Assembly: GCA_965370365.1 (NCBI GenBank)
Contig: CBDUSP010000009.1
Span: 1 to 36,968 of the forward strand
Reading direction: 5' to 3'
Origin: DAIDHZ01 sp965370365
Lineage (GTDB): Bacteria; Chlamydiota; Chlamydiia; Chlamydiales; SM23-39
DNA length: 36,968 nucleotides
The notes under the pieces are model-generated. The model was not told the origin of the DNA. It did no database searches and saw nothing but the letters and a program-made list of their open reading frames with translations. Each line of letters starts with the position of its first letter. Position 1 is the first letter of the stretch. This document shows positions 32,071-36,968 of this stretch, piece by piece. The translations under genes and the position numbers were made by a program.

Positions 32071-32106
32071 AAGCGATTTGCTCGAAAGGGCAAATCGCTT
32101 TTTTTT
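32071..32106. terminator. Bidirectional rho-independent terminator
   Basis: An 11-bp perfect stem (aagcgatttgc at 32071-32081 with gcaaatcgctt at 32090-32100) closes over an 8-nt loop. It is followed by a T-run on the plus strand and preceded by an A-run that gives a T-run on the minus strand. It lies between the convergent rpsI and M32 carboxypeptidase genes and can serve both. The carboxypeptidase stop codon lies in the T-run. Confidence 0.9.
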
Positions 32107-33625
32107 AAAATCCGTAGATGGAGCTGTATTTGTTTTTGAGATAGGCGCAGTACGCTCCTTCGTGAAGCGTTTTCCCTGTGATTTTTTTGGTAAGCTGGTC
32201 TGTGTTGTACATTTTGCCCCAAGCATGCACGTTCTCTTTGAGCCATATTCGTACAAACTCCAAATCCCCCGAGGCGATTCGAGTTTCCCAATCCGCGTGA
32301 TCTTTTGCAAAAGCCCCCAAAAGTTGAGCTGCCATCACATTGCCAAGAGCATAGGTTGGAAAGTAGCCAAAGTCGCCAAGAGACCAGTGGATATCTTGCA
32401 GACACCCCATCGCATCATCCGGAGGAACGATTCCGAGAAGCTCTTTCATTTTTTCCCTCCAAGCGTCAGGAAGATCGTCCACCTGAAGAGTTCCGTTGAT
32501 CAGCTCTTTTTCAAGCTCAAAGCGGAGAATCACATGAAGGCAGTACGTCACTTCATCTGCCTCTACCCGGATAAAGGAAGGCTCTACTTTGTTGATGCCT
32601 TGATAAAACTTTGTTAGAGAAACATCTTTGAGCCCCGGAAGTTGTTTTTTTAGTTTGGGGTAGAAAAATTTCCAGAAGGGGAAATTGCGCCCAATGAGCG
32701 TTTCCCAAAAGCGCGATTGACTCTCATGTACACTTAAAGATGTCGCCTCACAAAGAGGCGTTCCAAAATGCGCAAGCGGCAGTCCCATCTCATACATCGA
32801 ATGGCCAGCTTCATGCAGGACAGAAAACACATTGCTTATGAAGCCGTTTGGGAGAATTCTCGTTGTAATACGGCTGTCATGAGGATGCATGGCAGTTGAA
32901 AAAGGATGAGAGGAAAGATCAAGTCTTGTGTACTGCTTTTCCATCGGAAGAATGTCGAGAAGGTCCTTTCCAATTGCAATTTGCGTCTCATCATTAACTT
33001 TTTTATGGAGAAAGCGATTGTCGATTTGTTTTGCGTTTCTAATCTTGTTTAAAAGAGGGGATAGCTCTTTTTTTAAACCCCCAAAGATCGTCCCTACGCG
33101 AGAGGTTGTCATGCAAGGCTCATAGTTTTTTAAAAGAGCGTCATAAGGATGTTCTTCATACCCGAGAATGTCCACTTTTTGCCTTGCTAGATCGATAATT
33201 TTTTTCAAGAACGGGGCAAAGAGTTTGAAGTTTTTTTCCTTCCGTGCAGTGGCCCAAACCTGACCAGATTCAGAAGTCGTTTGAGAAAACGTTTTTACAA
33301 AAGAGGTGGGGAGTTTTGTATCCCGCGTAAAATCGCGATGCCACTCCCGCAACGTTGCAAGTTGTACCTTCGAGAGCCCTTTGATTTTTGGTGTTCCTGT
33401 AGAAAGATGAACAAGCGATCCCAAAAGTGTTTTAAAGCGCCGTCCTGTTTTTTCATCGTGGATAAGGCCTGAAAGCAGGGAGATTTGTTCACAGCGAGAA
33501 GTAATAGCTCCCTCTGGCATGTATGTTTCTTGATCCCAGTGAAGCAGAGCTAAAATGGAATGATACGTGTGGATTTTTGTAGAGAGTTCTTTTAACTCAA
33601 GGAAGGCTTTTGGTGTTTTTTTCAT
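32105..33625 (-). CDS. M32-family metallocarboxypeptidase (Taq carboxypeptidase type)
   Basis: A 506-residue zinc carboxypeptidase that removes C-terminal residues from peptides in the cytoplasm. The zinc motif HEAGH is at about residues 271-275, followed by CEATSLSVHESQSRFWE, which holds the third ligand and the conserved HESQSR motif of M32. Also conserved are HPHDSRITTR, the DAWREKMKELLGIVPPDDAMGCLQD-like region (residues about 425-450) and IHWSLGDFGYFPTYALGN. Length is typical of the family. ATG 33625 is used rather than the TTG at 33631; neither has a strong Shine-Dalgarno. It is followed by the shared terminator and lies downstream of lptG. Confidence 0.92.
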   Translation of the reverse strand: MKKTPKAFLELKELSTKIHTYHSILALLHWDQETYMPEGAITSRCEQISLLSGLIHDEKTGRRFKTLLGSLVHLSTGTPKIKGLSKVQLATLREWHRDFTRDTKLPTSFVKTFSQTTSESGQVWATARKEKNFKLFAPFLKKIIDLARQKVDILGYEEHPYDALLKNYEPCMTTSRVGTIFGGLKKELSPLLNKIRNAKQIDNRFLHKKVNDETQIAIGKDLLDILPMEKQYTRLDLSSHPFSTAMHPHDSRITTRILPNGFISNVFSVLHEAGHSMYEMGLPLAHFGTPLCEATSLSVHESQSRFWETLIGRNFPFWKFFYPKLKKQLPGLKDVSLTKFYQGINKVEPSFIRVEADEVTYCLHVILRFELEKELINGTLQVDDLPDAWREKMKELLGIVPPDDAMGCLQDIHWSLGDFGYFPTYALGNVMAAQLLGAFAKDHADWETRIASGDLEFVRIWLKENVHAWGKMYNTDQLTKKITGKTLHEGAYCAYLKNKYSSIYGF

Positions 33626-33658
33626 AAACAAGAAAGTAGCTTAAAGCGTAATTTTGCT

Positions 33659-34702
33659 CTAGATCTTTATGAATCGAGGGAGACCGATTGCAAATGCAGC
33701 GAGCATCGGTCCCCAAATTGCTAAAAAACTTGAAATAACATGATTTTCCGCCAGAATAAACATCCCTTCCAAAACAGTCATAAATCCAACGAACACAAAT
33801 AAAGAACTTGCGGTGATGAGAAACAGGGGTTTTAGCCTGGAAAAGCACATGATAAAAGGGGTGACTAAGATCAACACCAAAAAGCAAAGCATTGGAGATG
33901 CAAGTTTGTGATGAAGATAGCAAAGCGCATTTTGTTTCTCGGAGGTTTGTTTAAGTGCCTGCGTGAAAAGAAGAGACAGGGGCCGGTTTTCAAAAGGGAT
34001 AAAAGGCTGTAAATGAACATCAGAATCTAAGACAAGATCAGGAAATGCTTTTGTTTCAAAGCTTTCGGTTTTTTCGAGTTTTCCTTCCGATGTTCTTTGG
34101 AATCGATCCACAAATCTACCTTCAATTGAGGGGCCGGTTTTTAAGAATTTCATGTGCCAAAGATCTTTGCTACTTTTAATCCAAAAAACATCAAAGAGCT
34201 CATTGTCATTCATCTCTTGGTAGACAAGCTCGGTTTTGTCCTCAAGAGGAATGCTAAAGAGATGCGGTGTATCTGCTTTTTTTTGTCTCTTTGTATGCTT
34301 GCTTCGAAAACCACTTGCAAACTCTTGCGATTTGGGAGCGAGCCACTGCTGATTTGCATAGGAGACAAACGTGAGAAGTCCTGCAAAAATAAAGAACGGA
34401 ACGAGAATTTTTTTACGAGAAAGGCCTGCCATTTGCAAAGCAACAAGCTCGTTATGGGTGTTTAAATCGAGCACAACTTTAAGGACCCCAAGCAAAAAAG
34501 TGAGGGGAAGGAAAAATTCAAGGTAATTTGCAAAGTTATAGAAGTAGTAGATCGCAATATCTATAATCCCAATGAGTCCATGAGAAAAAAAACGAACCCC
34601 ATGTATGGATAGGTCTAACAGTGTAAATATCAAAAAGATACAGAGAAGAAAAAACGCAAAGGTTTTTGCTATTTTGTCAAAGAGGTAGCGTTGATAGAGC
34701 AT
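33659..34702 (-). CDS. lptG: LptF/LptG-family LPS export permease (LptG-like)
   Basis: A 347-residue YjgP/YjgQ-family permease. Three N-terminal helices (KTFAFFLLCIFLIFTLLDLS; YLEFFLPLTFLLGVLKVVLD; ILVPFFIFAGLLTFVSYANQ) and three C-terminal helices flank a periplasmic beta-jellyroll region (about 130-250). The ELVALQMAGLSRKKI segment, the coupling helix that contacts the ATPase LptB, is conserved. Together with LptF it extracts LPS from the inner membrane and passes it to LptC. Assignment as LptG rather than LptF rests on gene order and N-terminal similarity and is moderately secure. It starts one base downstream of the lptF-like gene; lptB and lptC are not in the window. Confidence 0.86.
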   Translation of the reverse strand: MLYQRYLFDKIAKTFAFFLLCIFLIFTLLDLSIHGVRFFSHGLIGIIDIAIYYFYNFANYLEFFLPLTFLLGVLKVVLDLNTHNELVALQMAGLSRKKILVPFFIFAGLLTFVSYANQQWLAPKSQEFASGFRSKHTKRQKKADTPHLFSIPLEDKTELVYQEMNDNELFDVFWIKSSKDLWHMKFLKTGPSIEGRFVDRFQRTSEGKLEKTESFETKAFPDLVLDSDVHLQPFIPFENRPLSLLFTQALKQTSEKQNALCYLHHKLASPMLCFLVLILVTPFIMCFSRLKPLFLITASSLFVFVGFMTVLEGMFILAENHVISSFLAIWGPMLAAFAIGLPRFIKI

Positions 34703-34703
34703 A

Positions 34704-35771
34704 TTAAGAGTTCACCTTCCTTATACTTAAGGTCCAAAGAAGGGGATGGGGCAAAAGAAAGATGGCAAGAGCTGTAAGTGGGGCCCCCTTAAATTCTTTG
34801 CCGAGCAAATAGCTCATCATGAGACCAAGAGCAAGTCCTAGGGCTTTGAAGAGGTTTTTTCTAGATGGGTTTCTTACGTGTCCGATGCCATATGCGCAGC
34901 CAAGAAGGGTGAACGTGAATACGGCGCAAGATAAAGTAATTCTTCGAAGAATGTCGACAAAGCTCTTTTTTGCGATTTTTGCCTTTTCTTGTCCATGAAG
35001 ACGAAGCATGGGAAGCTCTAAGGACGCAGGATCTAGACGAGGGCGGTGTTTTTTTAAAGTCGATGAAAGAGCGCTTGCATCGGTTGTCATCCATGATTGG
35101 TTTTCGATGACAAGGGAATCAAAGTTTTCAGGATTTTCAGGGTGGATGTGAGTGATGAGGGCGACATCATGACCTTCAAGCTGGGAGTCCAAAACACTCA
35201 ATTTTTTTGCGCTCACAAGAGAGAGGCGGTCCTGGCTTTGATTGTGTGTGATTAAAAATAAGTCCTTGGCAATTTTTCCATCGTTACTAAGGCGCATTTT
35301 GATATAACTGTCTTTTGCCTTGATAAGATTTTGTCTTTGCAGAAGAACAAGAGGGTTGGAGGAGGTCTCGTAATAGATGAGCTCCTTGGTCGCTCTTCTA
35401 CAGAAGGGGGAGATTTCCGCACAAAGGTTAAACGTTAAAAGGCCAAGGAAAACGGATGCGAGAAGGACAGGGGTAAGGATCGTGCTTAACCGAATGCCGG
35501 AGGCCCTCAAGGCTGTAAGCTCAAAAGATCGACTCATTTTTTGAAACAGCAGAAGAGACGCAATCAGTGCGGATAAAGGAAGGGCAATGGGTAAAATAAG
35601 GGGGGCTTGATACAGAGCAAAAAGGAGCGTTTTCCCAAGGCTTGCGCTCAAAGCTCCAAACCTTGCGATCTCCTTAAACCGAGAGACGAGAAGAATGAGG
35701 ACAAAGGAGCAGGCAGACAGAGAAAAGATGCGCAGAAAACCAAATAAGAGGTAGCGCCATAAAATTGGCAT
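34704..35771 (-). CDS. lptF: LptF/LptG-family LPS export permease (LptF-like)
   Basis: With the start at ATG 35771 the protein has 355 residues. N-terminal helices (LLFGFLRIFSLSACSFVLIL; LILPIALPLSALIASLLLF; ILTPVLLASVFLGLLTF) precede a periplasmic jellyroll domain and three further helices near the C-terminus. The coupling motif SFELTALRASGIRLSTIL, between helices 2 and 3, matches the family. It forms a heterodimer with the LptG-like neighbour. The frame is open to 35861, but that would overlap tilS on the other strand and would add a polar N-terminus not found in the family. It is divergent from tilS; the lptG/lptF-tilS order is conserved in Chlamydia. Confidence 0.86.
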   Translation of the reverse strand: MPILWRYLLFGFLRIFSLSACSFVLILLVSRFKEIARFGALSASLGKTLLFALYQAPLILPIALPLSALIASLLLFQKMSRSFELTALRASGIRLSTILTPVLLASVFLGLLTFNLCAEISPFCRRATKELIYYETSSNPLVLLQRQNLIKAKDSYIKMRLSNDGKIAKDLFLITHNQSQDRLSLVSAKKLSVLDSQLEGHDVALITHIHPENPENFDSLVIENQSWMTTDASALSSTLKKHRPRLDPASLELPMLRLHGQEKAKIAKKSFVDILRRITLSCAVFTFTLLGCAYGIGHVRNPSRKNLFKALGLALGLMMSYLLGKEFKGAPLTALAIFLLPHPLLWTLSIRKVNS

Positions 35772-35819
35772 GTTCGCATTCCTTGACCGAGATTCCAGGG
35801 GCTCTTTATAATCGATCTC

Positions 35820-36740
35820 ATGAAAAGAGTAAAAGAGTTTCTCTATAGGCACTGGGATCAAACGAGTCCTTTACTCCTCGGTCTTTCAGGGGGGCCAGAT
35901 TCAAAAGCTCTCCTCTATGGGCTTTTAGATGCTGGATGTAAAACACTTCATATTGCCCATATAGATCATGGGTGGAGAAAAGAGAGTGCGCAAGAGGCTG
36001 CGATCCTTAGGAAGGAAGTGGAAGGGTTAAAGCTTCCCTTTTATTCCACAAGGCTTGAAAAAGTCCCTCCTTGTAACTTGGAGGACGCCGCAAGGAAAGA
36101 GCGTATCCTTTTTTTTCGCTCCCTCTTTGAGGAGATCCCTTTTCAAGCGCTGATTTTGGGCCATCACGCAGATGACCTTGCCGAGACGATTTTAAAGCGC
36201 GTCTTTGAAGGGGCCCACCTTCCCTTCCTTGGCGGGATGCAATCAGTTGGGTCTTTAAATAAAATGATTGTTTGGCGTCCTCTATTGAGTATGCAAAAAA
36301 AAGAACTGATGGCTTTTGTTGAAGAAAAGGGGCTAAAGCCCTTTTTAGATCCTACAAATAAAGATCCCACATATCTCCGCTCTCGATTAAGAGAGGAAAT
36401 GTTCCCCTTTTTACAGAAAAGTTTTGGGAAAAATATCATGGGGAATCTCTGCCTTCTCTCTGAAAGAGCTGCGGAGCTTCGCCTTTATCTCGACGGAAAA
36501 ATTGCAGGTTCTGAGGTGAAGAGAAAGGGAAGGGATGTGGAAGTCTCTCTAGAGGGTCTTGCGCGGATCGAGAGGAGGCACCTGCTCCAGAAAGTAGGAG
36601 CGGAAGAAAACCTTTCCTTCTCAAGATATGTTCTAGAGCAGGTGCTTGACTTCGTCGATGCAAAGCAAAAGAGAAAGGTGTTTTTATCCCCCTTCTGGAT
36701 TGTAAGTGGGAGAGGGAATGTGATGTTTTTAAAGGAATAA
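35820..36740 (+). CDS. tilS: tRNA(Ile)-lysidine synthase
   Basis: A 306-residue N-type ATP pyrophosphatase that converts C34 of tRNA-Ile(CAU) to lysidine, so that the tRNA reads AUA. The PP-loop SGGPDS is at residues 23-28. IDHGWRKES, LEDAARKERILFF, LGHHADDLAETIL and RPLL are the other TilS-specific segments, followed by FLDPTNKDPTYLRSRLR. The protein is short (E. coli TilS is about 430), with a reduced C-terminal domain, as in Chlamydia. Chlamydia has ftsH next to tilS; here the downstream sequence to the window edge contains only the palindromic repeat. Confidence 0.93.
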   Translation: MKRVKEFLYRHWDQTSPLLLGLSGGPDSKALLYGLLDAGCKTLHIAHIDHGWRKESAQEAAILRKEVEGLKLPFYSTRLEKVPPCNLEDAARKERILFFRSLFEEIPFQALILGHHADDLAETILKRVFEGAHLPFLGGMQSVGSLNKMIVWRPLLSMQKKELMAFVEEKGLKPFLDPTNKDPTYLRSRLREEMFPFLQKSFGKNIMGNLCLLSERAAELRLYLDGKIAGSEVKRKGRDVEVSLEGLARIERRHLLQKVGAEENLSFSRYVLEQVLDFVDAKQKRKVFLSPFWIVSGRGNVMFLKE

Positions 36741-36832
36741 CTCTCTTGTTTTCAGTTGGTTGTGAACCTTCTTCTTAAGAGAAACAGACAATTTATTCCC
36801 TTTTTGCTATTAGAAACTTTTAGAGGGGTCTG

Positions 36833-36968
36833 TCGTCCCCTTAGGAGACACTGATTCATTGCTTTGCCAGGGATTCGCTCCAAAAGCGCCGAAAAAGTTA
36901 ATTTGGAAACCGAAAATTAACTGCATTCAGTTATTGTAGGTTGAGAATTAACTTTTTCGGTGAATTTT
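36833..36968. repeat. Palindromic repeat family A, copy 3 (cut by window edge)
   Basis: The left end (gtccccttaggagacactga) and the core (gccgaaaaagttaatttgga at 36887 onward) closely match 12584-12655. The inner arms ccgaaaaagttaatt (36889-36903) and aattaactttttcgg (36946-36960) are perfect complements. The right end would continue past 36968. It lies about 90 nt after tilS, again at the 3' end of a transcription unit. Confidence 0.75.

Noticed and set aside
31872..32405. 177-residue minus-strand and 216-residue plus-strand ORFs around the rpsI/M32 junction
   Set aside because: They overlap rpsI, the terminator and the M32 carboxypeptidase in other frames, have no family similarity and no Shine-Dalgarno.
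35772..35861. Upstream extension of the LptF-like protein
   Set aside because: Would overlap the tilS start on the opposite strand and adds a polar N-terminus; ATG 35771 starts at the conserved first helix region.
1..36968. CRISPR array, prophage, or transposase/integrase genes
   Set aside because: No direct repeats with regular unique spacers, no phage structural genes, and no transposase or integrase motifs found; the repeats present are palindromic and non-coding.

Overview
The window reads as a chromosomal contig from a member of the phylum Chlamydiota, most likely an environmental 'chlamydia-like' lineage (Simkania-, Rhabdochlamydia- or Parachlamydia-type) rather than Chlamydia itself. 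The main evidence is the cell-wall/division cluster murF-mraY-murD-nlpD-ftsW-murG-murC/ddl-ftsQ with a MurC-Ddl fusion, a chlamydial hallmark, together with the lptF/lptG-tilS neighbourhood and a MOMP-like porin. Family and species cannot be settled by eye.

Layout. 1-266: a C-homopolymer-like tract that looks like a contig-end artefact, then short GC hairpin repeats. 267-2781: rsmI, tRNA-Cys and a protein with the catalytic boxes of a eukaryotic USP-type deubiquitinase, all on the minus strand. 2995-12536: the peptidoglycan/division operon, eight genes that mostly overlap or abut. 12584-12758: a palindromic, MITE-like repeat. 12808-21131: a surface/host-interface block with a small bilobed-hydrophobic (Inc-like) protein, two tandem paralogous PATR-type autotransporters, a hydrophobic hypothetical protein and a MOMP-like porin. 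21226-22283: a rearranged patch with a truncated glycosyltransferase, an outer-membrane beta-barrel fragment and half a palindromic repeat that supplies the C-terminus of a pseudouridine synthase. 22187-27029: rluA-like, a release-factor-like rescue protein, a hotdog thioesterase, a 176-bp inverted repeat, and an EmrB/EmrA efflux operon with a small membrane protein. 27291-29687: two lineage-specific hypothetical proteins, both candidate effectors, flanking tRNA-Ala and tRNA-Ile. 29684-36740: housekeeping genes miaB, rplM-rpsI, an M32 carboxypeptidase, lptG/lptF and tilS. 36833-36968: another copy of the palindromic repeat, cut by the window edge.

How the genes fit together. The mur/fts operon supplies lipid II synthesis, the septal flippase/polymerase partner and division proteins. 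The lptF/G pair exports LPS. The autotransporters and the porin form the outer surface. The USP-like protein, the Inc-like protein and the two hypothetical proteins are plausible host-directed factors for an intracellular bacterium; this is inferred from domain type and context, not shown. The most notable non-coding features are two families of long palindromic elements. One sits at the 3' ends of three transcription units. The other carries symmetric outward-facing promoter-like sequences and appears to create a nearly leaderless promoter for the thioesterase gene.
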